Notes under the pieces: generated by a model | What the model was told of the DNA's origin: nothing | Database searches by the model: none | Seen by the model: the letters and a program-made list of their open reading frames with translations, nothing else | Program-made: the position numbers and the translations under genes | In this document: piece by piece, positions 1 to 13,003 of the stretch | How positions within the stretch are numbered: position 1 is the stretch's first letter | Layout: each line of letters begins with the position of its first letter | Assembly: GCF_050436995.1 (NCBI RefSeq) | Contig: NC_134763.1 | Location: 744,001 to 808,000 of the forward strand | DNA: 64,000 nucleotides | Origin: Anticarsia gemmatalis | Lineage: Eukaryota > Arthropoda > Insecta > Lepidoptera > Erebidae | Reading direction: 5' to 3'

Positions 1-55
1 CCGACGCAGTGGTTGCAGCCTGGCGACCTAAGCCACTGCGCCACGGAGGCAGTCC
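1..55 (-). repeat. tRNA-derived SINE remnant at window edge
   Basis: Read on the minus strand this ends in GACTGCCTCCGTGGCGCAGT, an A-box-like head shared with the copies near 39150 and 61755-61835. It is cut by the window edge. The paired short arms around the A-box resemble a degenerate tRNA but no full cloverleaf is present, so I call it a SINE piece and not a tRNA gene. Confidence 0.5.
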
Positions 56-891
56 AAATATAGTTTATTTACAAGATATATTTACCTCCAGCCACGTTTT
101 ATCTCATTCTCAATAGAATCAGATTACAAGAATGCAGGTGCCGCGAACCATGACGGGTTACACTTGACGACGCTCGAATTATTCAAGTAATAAGTCTCCG
201 TATATTTTATTTATTAGATTTACTGTGAGCTCACGAAATTAGATGATTTGGGTTTCAAGTAAAAATACCTTATAATTGGGTGTATTAAGTAAGTTTTACG
301 AGAAGACAAAATCGTATTTTTGGGGCACAGTAGGTAGTGGCATTGTGTAAGAGCTTTATGGATAATACGATAGACAAGGGCTAAAAGAAAAAAGAAATGT
401 TTCACTGATAATATCGTATTTGCCAGATTTTATGAAAAAACGTCACTAGCTGACGGCTCGTATGCATTTTGCAATGCTCGTAGTACAACTAATACAATTA
501 TAATGCCAGGAATTGTAATTGCGATATTAAACAATCAATGCCAAGAAGAGAGTATCACATAAATATCTTATTTATAGAGGACTGCCTTTTGCCAGCGACT
601 TCGCCCCTTTAGTTTGTGACTTAGGACAGAATTTTCATACAAACTTTTATCCCCTGTTATATCCTCTTGGGGTTAAAATTTATCAAAATCCTTTCCAACG
701 GAAGCCTACGTCATAACATCTACCTGCATGCCAAATTTCAGCCCAATCCATCCAGTGGTTTGGACTGTGTGGTAAAATAACGTTTTAAAACGGGCGAAGC
801 CAGGACAGGACGCTACAGCATGATAAAGACTGATCAATAGTAATTCAACTGCGTGCAATATGTCATGAGCAAAAGCAGGTTATAAAACCTC

Positions 892-1014
892 TTACCCCCG
901 GTTTCTTAGTACATTTAGCGATAGTTTGTCTATTCAATGGCGCTATTTTTATATGAGGTTACACGCTATTGAATAGATAAACTACCGCTAAAAGTATCTC
1001 AGAAGCTGGGCATT
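892..1014. mobile_element. Palindromic MITE, copy 1
   Basis: About 120 bp, nearly a perfect inverted repeat over its whole length. The left arm starts CCCCCGGTTTCT and carries TAGTTTGTCTATTCAAT; the right arm carries the complement ATTGAATAGATAAACTACCG and ends near GGGCATTA. The same element recurs at 4316, 6309, 12870 and 54136. No coding capacity. Confidence 0.85.
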
Positions 1015-1871
1015 AGACAGTTTAACCTCAAAGGTGCAAGTATTAATGATACCATTCACCACATAAAAGACGAGGTATTAATCTATTCCACCTGGCTGTT
1101 TCGTCAGCAGTATGAGAAATGACCGATACTCGCACACCGGGCTGGCCGGCCGCCACATGTAAATTATGTCAATAACCTGCTTGGAAAGCCTCCAAGCCAG
1201 CTGATAACGGAAATATTTCGATTGTGTACGTGTTTAAATATTCAATGTTAGAATGCAAAGATTTATTTCTGATGCAGTCAGGTTCGGTGCCAATTTTTTA
1301 GGCTGTTGACTTTTGGTCATGTTACATCGAAGTTGTTTTAAATTTTAGTAATATCTGAGTTTATGCAATCTACATTGCTTGTACGTGAATCAAAACATTA
1401 TGATTTGTGAATTAACAATAAAAATTGCTAGCAGCCAATGCACGTAAAGTCTTGTGGGAGCTTTTTGACAAGGTCCCCTAATTACTCCAATACTAAAATA
1501 GTTACTCATAAGGGCCAAAATTAACAAACCCGAACATAGTTTTGACCAAAATCAGTCTGAAAGAAAGTACAAATGATCACCCATCCAAGGCCACACCTCA
1601 AAACATAACCTTACCCTCGTGTCTGTTACTATGGGATTACAAGTGCGTTATTTATAGCGTACGAGTACAACAACGATATATGCAGGGTATAACCGGAAGC
1701 CATATCAGTTTCAAGATAGCCAATAGACAGTAAAAATAGTTGAAACGTAGTTAGGATCGAAGAAACGTGATGCTACTTAAGTACTTAGTAGTAGAATTAT
1801 GCGTAATACGTTCTTTGTTTTCAATTGAACGCTTCCTGGCCTATTTCCTTGTTAAAAAGAATCTTACTTTA

Positions 1872-2215
1872 TGGTATGGTTAGTGGTCAACCTAGTGTCA
1901 AAGTTGTTCAAGCCCGTAAGAATGTCTCATGGGAACAAGTACAGATTGTTCTTAGAAATATATTTGGATGAACCGTCTAAGGAACAGTGCAAAATAAATC
2001 TACCCATTACTGTTCCAATGCTGGGCATGACTTTTTGCCTGGAGAGGGGTTAGGCCTTGATTCTACCACGGTAGACAAATGTGAGTCGGGGACTTGATGT
2101 TAAACAAATAAATCTACCGATTACTGTTTCTACTGCTGGGCATGGGTACGGAACGAGAAAAGGCTTAGGACTTAAGTCTACAACGTTGATCAAATGCGGG
2201 GCTTAGTGGTAAACA
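1872..2215. repeat. Composite repeat: 5S-SINE tail plus two GAGTCCACC-type units
   Basis: Positions 1876-1912 match the tail (GGTTAGTGGTCAACCTAGTG) of the family at 33708 and 61182, on the minus strand. It is followed by two adjacent degenerate copies (about 1996-2110 and 2105-2210) of an interspersed repeat built on 'CTGGGCA...TTAGGCCTTGA', better preserved at 40963 and 42228. No gene. Confidence 0.55.
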
Positions 2216-3019
2216 CTGAAAGCTAAACATTCAGCTTAATTTGACACGGGCTAGTTTTCGACAGAAAAAAATCTGAATTTTGAAAGAATGTTGCTTTTTG
2301 GACCAATAGTATTAAGAAACGCACTGATGACATTTCAATTCTTTTTCTAAACAAAAATAAGAAACTGCGATCACAATATAATTCAACAACAAAGAGCATA
2401 GAACTGCTATACCTTTTCCGTAATCAAGAAAGCCTAGACTTTTCCTATAAATATCTCTAAGTAATTAGTTGATCTTGCCTGTCCCATCAGATCCGACGCA
2501 TTACAAATAAGCTAACATTACAAGATCCACGTAATGAACTCAAAGGTATTTTACAATTCTTGGCAAACGCCCAGCTGACGGGGATTGGGCGTTGATTGAA
2601 AATATTCCGTTATGTTGTTGCATTTCGTGAAAGAAAATGCAAGTTTCTTTAAACTAGACTTATAATTGGAATAGTGACTAATTTTAGCTTGTTTCTTGAT
2701 GTAATATATCTATTATTGAAGCTATGTTTTGTGCAATCTTCACATAGATCTGTATCACAGCTGCACAGGCCGGCAAATTCATCACGGGGTAACTTTAGGT
2801 TTAATTATGATGGCTCGAAGTACAAAGTAGTAGTAAGTCAATACAAAGACCGAAAGCATCAGAATCAAGATATGAGTGCAGCAAAATAGGAGAAAAAAAA
2901 ACAGTTATCATCGTTTTATTTCGCAAAATATAAGAGTGACGATCAACTGTCTTCAAAAAACATGGGACAAATAATACATTTTCTAAAAGTTAACAGCTAA
3001 ATATTTATTTCCAGTTTAA

Positions 3020-3075
3020 CGATTGAACAAATCAAGAAACAGGTGGGTGTACCTGTTTCTTGATTTGTTCAATCG
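3020..3075. repeat. Perfect 25-bp inverted repeat with 6-nt loop
   Basis: The left arm 3020-3044 begins CGATTGAACAAATCAAGAAA and is exactly complementary to the right arm 3051-3075; the loop is GGGTGT. It lies outside any gene I can recognise and is not shared with the MITE family. It may be a small foldback element or a source of a double-stranded transcript; the sequence alone does not decide. Confidence 0.8.
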
Positions 3076-4315
3076 CTCTCAACATACGCATACAATTATC
3101 AATCAACAACTTTTATAAGATTATGGAAGTGAGTTCATTGAACTGCCACTAGACATTGTGACGTCACAATGTTCCACTTTACTGTAAGACCTTGTAGAGT
3201 GTTTACGTTATCTGATTTGAATATCGCAGTAGGTATATTTTGTTTAGAAGTAGGTAACAAGGAATTTTGTAGAGTACTAATGGCGAATTCTTGGACACTA
3301 GATACAGTTAGACAGAGTATTTGTTGGTCTGTGTTGGCCAAAGATATGTATCTCATGACTACCTTCTAGGCAAGAGTTTTCTCAAGGCATTGTAACCCAT
3401 AGCTGCCCAAAAGGCAAGGGTCTTATTTCGGAATTCATGAGTAGTTTTACTCCTTCAGTTCACCCTGCTGGTCAACGGGTTGGAGACTGAATCTGAATCC
3501 GCAATTACGAAATGCTCAGTTTTTCATAATTATTTGAGTTTAGATAGATAATTCTAAATAGTAAGGATAAGGACCAGTTTCAGAGCTTATAAACAACAAC
3601 TGAGCTCTAGAAATTTAGTATGAAAATTCCTTAGGAAGAGTAGAGGAGGACTAAGAGAAGATTTTTGGAAATTGTCCCCTGAAGGAGGTAAATTCCACGC
3701 AGGCAAAGCCGCAGGCGGACAACTAGTGGACTGATAAAATAACGCAAAACAACAATTACCTACTGAAAATTTCAAACACAGAACACAGAATTCTGTACCA
3801 TCAATATGTTTTCCTTCCTTCTCAATACAATACTACTAATTTGATAAATTCATTGCATTGACTACTTTATATGGAATTGCTATAATAAGCAGGTGGGAAT
3901 GGAAGTTATTAATACAAATATATTTATAACTCAAAGGTGGGCTAATTAACACGACCTTTAGTAACAAAATACCAGATAATGGTTGACCTTTTTAGAAAAG
4001 ACAATTATTTTAGTACACAGTTATGTTATGTGGAATTGCCCACGTATATTATATAGAAGCTTTTGCCCGCGAGTCTGTTTGCTTGAATGTTTTTTTTTTA
4101 ACGACTTATATAATATGATAAACTTTTTTGAATACTTTGTTCGAATTGAAAGAAATATGAATTTGAACGTTCTCAAGACCCGGTAAACATGGCAATAGGC
4201 TCATCCTCCGTTACATAGTACTAATATAGTAAATGGCGAAACGCGGGAGTATTTCATATACCTCTGCCTACACCATATTGCGTTATGTCGATACTGATCG
4301 ATGTTACAAGCCGAA

Positions 4316-4438
4316 TAACCGCCGGTTTCTGAGGTACATTTAGCGATAGTTTATCTACTCAATAGCGTTTAAATTCATATAAATAAACGCTATTGAATAG
4401 ATAAAATACCGCTAAATGTATTCAGAAATTGGGCATAA
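4316..4438. mobile_element. Palindromic MITE, copy 2
   Basis: Same family as 892-1014: left end GCCGGTTTCTGAGGTACATT, internal TAGTTTATCTACTCAATAGC, mirrored arm, right end TTGGGCATAAG. A TAA trinucleotide lies outside both ends, as in copies 3 to 5. Confidence 0.85.
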
Positions 4439-4898
4439 GTGCAGTTATTGTTTCTATTTTTGTTGTTCGTACTGTCGCACCGACCACACCGACCTGAACG
4501 TGTAGCAAGCCTTATAATATATGTCGTGAACAGCTACCGTTATTGTTCAAATTATCACTTAAAACAAAGATAAAGGCAGATATTTATAATACTTATACGA
4601 TAAGCTATCAGTAATATAAATAGTCCATCAACAAGTCTAAATATTTGAAGGTAATCTTAACAATTACAAAATAAGCTACCGGTACATTTAGCGGATTAAG
4701 ATTACAAACTACTGTATTGCGCTTTTGGTATATTGTACTATTTAACGGAATCGAATACACTACCTCCCGACGCTATGGTAGCGGCGTGGTGACCTAAACC
4801 ACTAAGCCACATGCCACTTACTTGTGAAGAGGCTATGGATTCATTAAATTTTAAATTTTGAATAGACAACAAATTAATATCCTGGATGAATTGTTTGA

Positions 4899-5092
4899 CT
4901 AGCTTCTGCCAGCGAGTTCATCTGTGTGAAGAAACTTCCCGGGGTAAAAAAAAATCCTGCGTGTTTATCCAGGTTTTAAGCTATCAGTATGCCAAATTTC
5001 ATTCAAATCCAACTAGTAGCTATTTCGTTAAAAAGCAACAAACACACATCCAACCATACTCACAAACTTTGACATTTATAATATTGGTAGGA
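4899..5092 (-). mobile_element. Helitron-like non-autonomous element
   Basis: Starts with CTAGCTTCTGCC on the plus strand and ends in ATTTATAATATTGGTAGGA. Read on the minus strand it therefore runs TCC.ACC..ATATTATAAAT to a GC-rich end finishing in CTAG, the TC...CTAG terminus pattern of Helitrons. It contains the conserved 'CCAAATTTCATTCAAATCC' block shared with 11162 and 42934. Family assignment is inference. Confidence 0.6.
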
Positions 5093-5383
5093 TTTTATGA
5101 AACCTTATAAGAAAATCGTGTGCAATAGTCACGTATCAGGGAACCTTACTTATCTATACATCACGTTATGTATATAAGGGATAGTATTTAACTGCATTAA
5201 CGGAATGGCCTTCGACTTATCAATAGCACCTTAATCTACTATAATTTACAACATGTGTTATATATATGTGAAATATTCATATACTCGTATAACATATATC
5301 TTCACTGACGTCGTTAAATAACGCTTTATGTGCTACTGGTGATGATAATTGCAACATATCAACAATAATTGCATTCTACTACA

Positions 5384-5564
5384 CTAGCTTCTCCCCGCGA
5401 CTTAGTCCGCGCGAAGAAAAATAATCCTATGCGATAATTAAGGTTTTATGAACTTACCTATCGAGTTTCATTCGGTTTTAAATCCAAGTAGTTTTCTCGC
5501 GAAAAAGTAACAAACATGCATACATCCAACCTCATAAACTTTTGCATTTATAATATTAGTATGA
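5384..5564 (-). mobile_element. Helitron-like non-autonomous element
   Basis: Begins CTAGCTTCTCCCCGCGACTT and ends GCATTTATAATATTAGTATG, with the same order of blocks as 4899-5092 and in the same orientation only about 300 bp away. Confidence 0.65.
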
Positions 5565-6308
5565 TTCTGCCGCGATTTCGTTTCATTTTAGAATCCCTAT
5601 AATCAGATTTCAAAAAAATTACAATCTGTTTTCCTAGTTTCGTCCAAATCCGCAAACAATAGCTCTATTACGGAATAAGTGACAATCAAAAGTCATTGAA
5701 TAAGTAATAATGGTATTTTTTTTGTGATTATTGCAAATTAGTATTTAAACATTAAACACTTGTCAAATATGTAGTATATATAGATGTTACTCATTTATGG
5801 AGGTGTAAATCCCTAAAGAATGAATTGGAAATAAACAAAAATTAAATGCCTCACGTTTATATTGGCTTTTCTTATTAAAATTGTTTTAAAAATACATTAT
5901 TCAAACAAAACGGCATCGAATTGAGTATTTAAAAACATACGTTTGGTGATCCATAACACGATTGTGAGGTTTCGACGAATTGTTACAATAATAGAATAAT
6001 ATGGCCGGCCAATAAAGACCATTGTTCACTAATTTAAGTTCTATTGAATAAATGCAGCTACAGTTCAAGAAATAGAATTGAACTAAATTCAATCAGTAGT
6101 TCAATCTATTAAACTGAGTAAAATACTTGTACACCAAGATAAATTAATGAAGCAAAATAACTTCGTAGATATCGTAGCATGAATTGGGTACTACGTGGGT
6201 CACGATTGAGTCTTCCTTACTTATATTAAAAGAAATACTCTCAAAAAGTAGTTTAGAGTTTGGTAACGTGCCCGCTATATAGTAATAAACTCGCCATTTA
6301 CAAGAGCC

Positions 6309-6431
6309 TAACCCCCGGTTTCTGAGGCACATTTAGCAGTAGTTTATCTATTAAATAGCGTTTAAGCTCATATAAACATGACAGTTGGAATAGATAAACT
6401 ACTGCTAATGTGCCTCAGAAACCGGGCATAA
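6309..6431. mobile_element. Palindromic MITE, copy 3
   Basis: Left end TAA|CCCCCGGTTTCTGAGG, right end CCTCAGAAACCGGGCA|TAA. Both flanks are the same direct trinucleotide TAA, which is the target-site duplication expected of PIF/Harbinger-type MITEs. Confidence 0.88.
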
Positions 6432-7335
6432 CATTGGCAAAAGCTGGTGTGTTCACCTCTGCCTACATTTTTAAAGTATTTGCAGAGATCTGATATACTT
6501 ATCTCCTGTCTTGTTCTTTACGTATTTACAATACAATTTTAAAAGCATTCTTTCATGATTTGGTTTAGTCTTCCGTTAGATATTTTCAGTCAAGGACGTT
6601 CTAATAATGGAACTAGTTAAATAAAGAACTACGGCAAAAAACTTTCTTTCATAGTCGAAATATTTTTTGTATAGTTACTGGTGAGCCGTCTAAATACTTT
6701 TGACGAAACTTAACAACTGTTGACAACTGGAGTAGACTTTAACGGAGATGCATAGCTTAGAGGCCTTACTATAATAAACGAAAACGAATATTCGTTGAAA
6801 TTTTCTTGGTTTTCTTATCACAATTCTATTCGCTATAAATTAACGGATTAACTATGGTACAAGAATATAGGACATTCTTATCTGATACTGAATACTCCGT
6901 TTCAAAATAAAATAGAAAAAGGTCATAAACAAGCATCATCAATATTTTGCGAAATTTCTTTCTCACGATCCACCCTCGGAAACCACTAAATGTCCAACAA
7001 TCTACGAAATATAACTAACTAACTGATTTGCTACCGATTCAAGAATAATTGGTTACTTGTAATACTGTGTTATGGCAAATTCCGTTTGACCGTTGGACTG
7101 TAAAAAGAACTAAATAGTAGAATCATCATGATACATCCATGTTGCAATAACGTATTATTAGCATGAAATCAGATATAATACTCGACAAATCGTTTGATTA
7201 TTTGCCCTAAATGACCTATCATTGTCTTTAGCTTATATTGTAATATCGAAGATATCTCTCTGAACCGACTTCAATGAAATTAACATGGAGATATCGAACC
7301 GAGACTGAAAAATGGTCAATTATAACAACTGTATA

Positions 7336-7661
7336 TTAGGTCGGGAAAAGGTTTTTCGCATTATAGTATGTATGAACTTGTTATAAAATCTCTTTGGCTT
7401 CAAGAATCACAAATGAGTACACGGTTCATAAGGTTTCTGTATAATAGAATACGGGAATTAACGCGAACACGCATTTTACCTTAAAATGCCTAACGTTTCT
7501 ATTATACATTAAACATGCAACGCCAGAGTTTAAAAGTTATCATTAGGTTTCTTTCAGTGAGCTCGTGAGGTATCCAAATATCGAGATTTTTTGTGTAGAG
7601 AAAAGGTTTTATTACAAGTTCATACATACTATGTTGCGAAAAGACTTTTTCTCTGACCTAA
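7336..7661. mobile_element. Mariner-like element, internally deleted
   Basis: The left end TTAGGTCGGGAAAAGG and the right end (complement) TTAGGTCAGAGAAAAAG form imperfect terminal inverted repeats of about 27 bp, flanked on both sides by TA, the Tc1/mariner target-site duplication. The adjoining 'TAGTATGTATGAACTTGT' is also mirrored near the right end. At about 326 bp it has no transposase frame. Confidence 0.8.
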
Positions 7662-8502
7662 TATTATCCTTGTGTTTAACCTAGTATAAAAACAAGCCAC
7701 CGTTAAACAATCAGCAGTATCAGACGTGTACGATAACGAGTGACACACAAAGACACCTAATTACATACAAACTGCATATTAATATACCCGGCGGAGCCTG
7801 ACCGAGGACCCACATAATGTGGAACATACGCATACAATACACTAGTAATACTGACGGTTTTAACTATTGTTAAGAGGTTAAGCGCACTTTGTTGGGGTTT
7901 GGATATGGATGGGCGATCGGTTAGTAAACTTTTGACTTGTTTATTTATTTTTGGCTAAATTTGGACATTTAACATACGCTTTACGTTAATTTGATATTGA
8001 ACTGATGAAGTTACATAGTCATATTTATTTATATCTTTAGTTCTAAGTTGTTTATTACCTCATAACAGCTTTTGACCATCCATAGACTCGAATTCTAATT
8101 TCTAATAAATATTTTTTAATTTAAAGTAGTATACAGTAATTAGCGCTTCACAATTTTTATTTTGGTTTGCTCGACATTTCGGCACCGGTACCATTACCAC
8201 ATCACACCTATCAAGGAATTGCACAGCAATAAGAAGTAGCTGTGGATTCCATAGCCTACGGCTAACAGAACAGTAAATTCTACACACTGACCGGATACCG
8301 ACCGGTCAAGCATCCTTGTACTCAGGTAAATAACCACGTCTCGACTTATAGTCAGCTTTCCAAGCGCTATAAATTACACATTCTGTTTAACCATGTAGAA
8401 AGTTTTTAATTAATCTAAAGGTAGCTTTAGAAGTGCTATACAACGATTTTAAACACTCGCGACTTGTATACTTAATATTATAATGCAACGGATCATCCCA
8501 TC

Positions 8503-8542
8503 CCCGCCGTTTCGATCGATTTGCATCGACCGAAACGGCGGG
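8503..8542. repeat. GC-rich hairpin
   Basis: CCCGCCGTTTCG (8503-8514) is complementary to CGAAACGGCGGG (8531-8542), with a further 5-bp inner stem and a TTGC loop. It is a GC island in AT-rich DNA. No T-run or gene context makes it a terminator; it is probably a foldback remnant. Confidence 0.65.
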
Positions 8543-11161
8543 TAACCAAATAAGGGGTCCTTAACTTTTAATTTTCAATCGCATTTAAAACTGTATTGTT
8601 CACTCCTAGACAAGTGTCCGATAAATCTAACTGATAGATGAACTACAAATCTTTAGTCACATTTATACATACATCCTTCCCATAGGGTCATGCAGAGCAC
8701 AGAGAACAAGTATGTAATGTATAGTTTTTCAATGGTGAAGTCGTAAGTATACAAGAACAAATGAAATTTACTAAAATAAACGTTTGACAAGCGCCAAAAA
8801 CCGCAGAAACAAACATTGTGGATAAGATTCTTATTCAGCATATTAAAAGTAAAAATAAAGATCAGATAACCCCTATTTATCAAGGCATAATTGAAAAAGA
8901 ATATCAGTTTAAAAATTCGGATGCACTTAACAAGATAAGCAAGCACTCGCAATCTCTCCAGTAAAAATTACCATTCATATAATCGCAAGTAACGATTACA
9001 ATGACATATAGTTATTATGTTGGCACCACTGTCAATGACGTAATGTTGTCAAACAGTTAATTTATGTCAAACGTGGAGCACAACACGTGTGCGTGTGTGA
9101 CGTTGCAGAGAAAGTACGGCTATCCGCCATCGTATATGTGTTTAACTAAATCAGTATGACTATGTAATTATGCAAGCAACTTGACAATATTTGTGAACAA
9201 TCACACGGGTATTATCGAAAGTGAGTTGCTTTGTTTGACGTTAAGTCAGAAACTTAACAAACGTCTTTTTAGTTCTGAATCAGCTGTTTTAAATGATGAT
9301 ATTTTAAAAAGTAACTGTGAGCTTCTATGGTGAAACTTCGTCAAATATTGAAGGTTCGTTTACGATCTTTCGTTATTCTATTCTTACACGGAATAAGCAG
9401 TATTGCATAGGCATAATTAATATACTAAAATACAGGCTGAGGGACATTTTATAACCAATAGAATTGTACGGACAGAATATCAACTTCTATAAATATTCGT
9501 TTAATTGATTAAATGAGGTCTCTATGTCTGAGTTACATTGCGTTGTTTAATGAGTGGAATTATTTAAAAACATTGAGTTTTGAGTGCAATACTACTTTAT
9601 CTATTTAGTCTGGATAATAAAGGCATTATGTTCTCACAATTATAATCGTTTTTTTTTTATCACGGATTAGTTTGTAAGTTTGTATCCCTGTCTTCTCTCG
9701 CTAAAAGTTTTAAGTGATAATTTTAACTGATATTTTTATACGAAATGACAAGACTTTCATCTAGTATTGCGGGGGCTTTTACAAATTAGCAAACGACCCT
9801 AAGACAAACGACGACAAACTGCCACCAAATGATTAACAAATTTTTGTAATCTGAAACATTTTATTCAACACATCATAATATTACAAATGCGAATGGAGGA
9901 TGTATGTATGTTTGTTATTCTTTCACGCAAAACCTACTAACTGGACTTTCTGACATGGACGAAACTATAAACAGAAGTTAGTCAAACAGAAACAATAATT
10001 TCCTCCAATTTCTTGACAGGAAAGAAATATTTGAAGTAAAGAAAGTTTTTAAGGGTCGTACCAAGTGACTTTCTAGTCTCTGCCTGGCCCTATGGGAATA
10101 AGGCGTGATTTTATGTATGTAAGAAATAAATATTTATTTTAGTCCTACCCGGGATAGGAACCCGTGACTTCTGGAGTTCGGCAGTTATACTCACTACAGA
10201 GGCAAACATACGTACAAGCCAACAGCGTGTTATCCACACATTGGATTTGACTTGTTGCGTCATGTCAGCTTTCTAATCAACGGGCCAGCTCGTCATCACT
10301 GCCACATTCCTGAACTGATGCTAGAGTACTACCTACTTCCGTTTGTAAACGTAATTAAAAATTACTTGTAAGGTTGCAGATAAAGGTGAAAGTGTTTGTT
10401 TGTCCTTCTTTTAAATGACTGGCGAACCGTTTTAGATGAAAGCGTGATGGTTGATGACTCGGAAGAGGACAAAATATACTTTAAAAAAACATAGTTTAAA
10501 GTTCCATTCATATTTACATATATTAAACGTATCCAGCAAGGAACAGTGTGTTTACTCCCGGCAGATTCGAATTCAATAAAATCAAATTCGAGCCTTTGTC
10601 AAATCGTTCTTTTAAATTCCAAACTAGCGCGTGATCAAACACCGTTTAATAATAATAATCTAAATCCATCAATCTAATTAATTTCACTTTACACCAACGT
10701 TAATTTATACGGTAGTTTGGAGTTTAAGAGCTCGATTTGACACCTCGAATCTCATCTAATTCCAACATGTCAAGCTGCAGACTGTTCAGACAAAACTAAA
10801 AACTTTTCACGAATAAACACTCAAGAATATACATACGGAAATTACAGTTTCTGTCTAGATCTAACTATTAAACAATAAACATCATCAAAATCTCACAAGG
10901 CTAATAACCCATGTACTAATTCGTCAAATCAGTCTGACCTCTACGCAGCCTATTCTTATGAAGTGTACTGAACATAGTGGGCATATCTCACGGGCCATTG
11001 AACACAAGATATAGGTCACGATGTTGCCTGCGCGTGCGACTTGCGTTCACCTTGAATGTATCGAATGCAATTAATACGTACGCTTATATTTTAATCTGAT
11101 TTAAATAGTAACGATAGTCTTACAACTTAGTAGAGTCTTGGAATGCACGATTTATGTTGTA

Positions 11162-11364
11162 CTAGCTTTTACCCGCTACTTCGTCCGCCACCTGAATTTT
11201 CTCATAGGAATGCGTCATTTTCCCGGGGTAAATAGTAGCCTATGTCCCTTCTCGGGTATCAAAATATCTCCATACCAAATTTCATGCCAATTGGTTCAGT
11301 AGTTTAGGCGTGATTGAGTAACAGACAGACAGAGTTACTTACACATTTATAATATTAGTATGGA
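11162..11364 (-). mobile_element. Helitron-like non-autonomous element
   Basis: CTAGCTTTTACCCGCTACTT at the left and ACATTTATAATATTAGTATG at the right. It is very close to the copy at 42934-43101 (shared CTTCTCGGGTATCAAAATAT), so these belong to one subfamily with recent activity. Confidence 0.7.
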
Positions 11365-11935
11365 AAAAATGAATCGCCAAATGTGTTTCTAAGCAACTCA
11401 AACAGGCTCAAAGAATTCGACTTGTTGTTTTTGTGCAACGAAAGTTAAAGTATGGATGTATTTTTGCTACTTTTTCACAGTAACATTACTAGACAAATTT
11501 ATATAAAATTTGGTAAACTGATAGCTTATAAACTAAATTACCACATAGGACACATTTAATCCCGGGAAATCTTTTTCGACGGACGAAGTCGCGGGCAGAA
11601 TCTACAAACAAAAAGAGGAGAGGAAACTTTACCTAGGTACATATCAAAGCTAACTGTTTTAACCACCAGAACAAGTGCTTGTTAAATTTTCTTACATAAG
11701 TGAATTATTGTATTCTTGTGAGAAATAAAGAATCTCAAACCTTAAATGAATCAACGCCACGCCCTTGAACGATTTGCACAAACGCTACTGGATTCCCGTG
11801 TTAAATACAATTAGACAATAGACATATAAGTCATTGAACAATAAAACAACAATAGTATTTATTGTATCATGGACCACGATTGGGAACGGCCATATCATAC
11901 CATATCATTGTTTAGTATTATACTATTTTCAGCGT

Positions 11936-12808
11936 AAAGGAGAATGCTCAAAATGTATGGGAAAAAAACCCAGGCCGTACACAAACGGTGTGTAGCTCAG
12001 AATTTTAGTGATACTGAGTGATTCAATTCCAGATATTCGCCTCTATCAAATTCGATGGCTAAATACTATTTTTTGCTATTATCTACTATTTAAAAGGTGA
12101 ATTTAAAAAATAAATATTTTTCAAACATTCATCACAATGATTATTTTTTGAATAATGTAATTGTATAAGTAAATATCTAATACTAATAAATAATTAATTT
12201 TAATGGAACTGTGATTTTTAAAAAATAATTAACAATAAAATAATTATATTCTATCACTACATAGTACATAGAAGGTGCCAGCTGCATTTCTTCCCGTGCA
12301 TAATGCAAAAGTCAGTAGAGGGATGGAAGGGTTTGGTGCTTCATAGGCTATAGGCTAGCAATCTACCACCATGTCAACACTTTTCTACCTTATAATAGCC
12401 CTCCAATTGTCTGCCAACCCGCATTAGACCAGTGTGGTGGACTAAGGCCTGATCCCCCTCTTTGTTAAGAGGGGAGGCTCGTGCCCCTCGGTGGGGACAT
12501 ATATGACCCGGTGATGATGACTCATTTTTCAAAAATATATTTTTTATAATTTTTAATTTGTAACTCAGTTACATACCTATATTAAAAATGTGTGACTCAA
12601 AAAAGATTAAACATTTATATAGGTAACTTATTTAAAAAATATAAAAATATATTGAAAACCCCTACTGAAAAGTTATAGCAAAATAGTATGTTCAGCCATC
12701 GAATTTGATAGAGGTAAACATTGGGAATTCAATTACACAGTATAACTATTTTTTTGAGTTACATAACTTTTGTGTACAGCCTGGGTTTTTTTTGAGCATT
12801 CTCCTTTG
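11936..12808. mobile_element. Element with long terminal inverted repeats
   Basis: The ends are an exact 18-bp inverted pair, AAAGGAGAATGCTCAAAA. Similarity continues inward for about 150 bp on each side: both arms contain CCATCGAATTTGATAGAGG or its complement and a CCCAGGC block. The AT-rich middle holds a fragment (about 12255-12515) of a different repeat with the sequence GGACTAAGGCCTGATCCC. No transposase frame. Probably a foldback or long-TIR non-autonomous DNA transposon; the target-site duplication is unclear. Confidence 0.7.
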
Positions 12809-12869
12809 TCTTGTTTTGTATGATTTTCTTAAACCCCGGATTGTTTACCGACCGGTTAGCGTAACTGAC

Positions 12870-13003
12870 TAACCCCCGGTTTCTGAGTACATTTAACGGT
12901 AGTTTATCTATTCAATATCGTTTTTTTATATGAGTTTTAACGCTATTGAATAGCTATCTAATAGATAAACTACCGTTAAATGTACTTCAGAAACCGGGGG
13001 TAA
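12870..13003. mobile_element. Palindromic MITE, copy 4
   Basis: TAA|CCCCCGGTTTCTGAG at the left and CAGAAACCGGGGG|TAA at the right: the best-preserved ends of the family, with matching TAA direct repeats. A short internal duplication of the AATAG/TAATAGATAAAC block makes it about 10 bp longer than its relatives. Confidence 0.9.

Noticed and set aside
8653..8952. 99-codon minus-strand frame in the left region
   Set aside because: Phe/Tyr/Ile-rich translation typical of AT-rich non-coding DNA; no start context, splice site or homology recognised.
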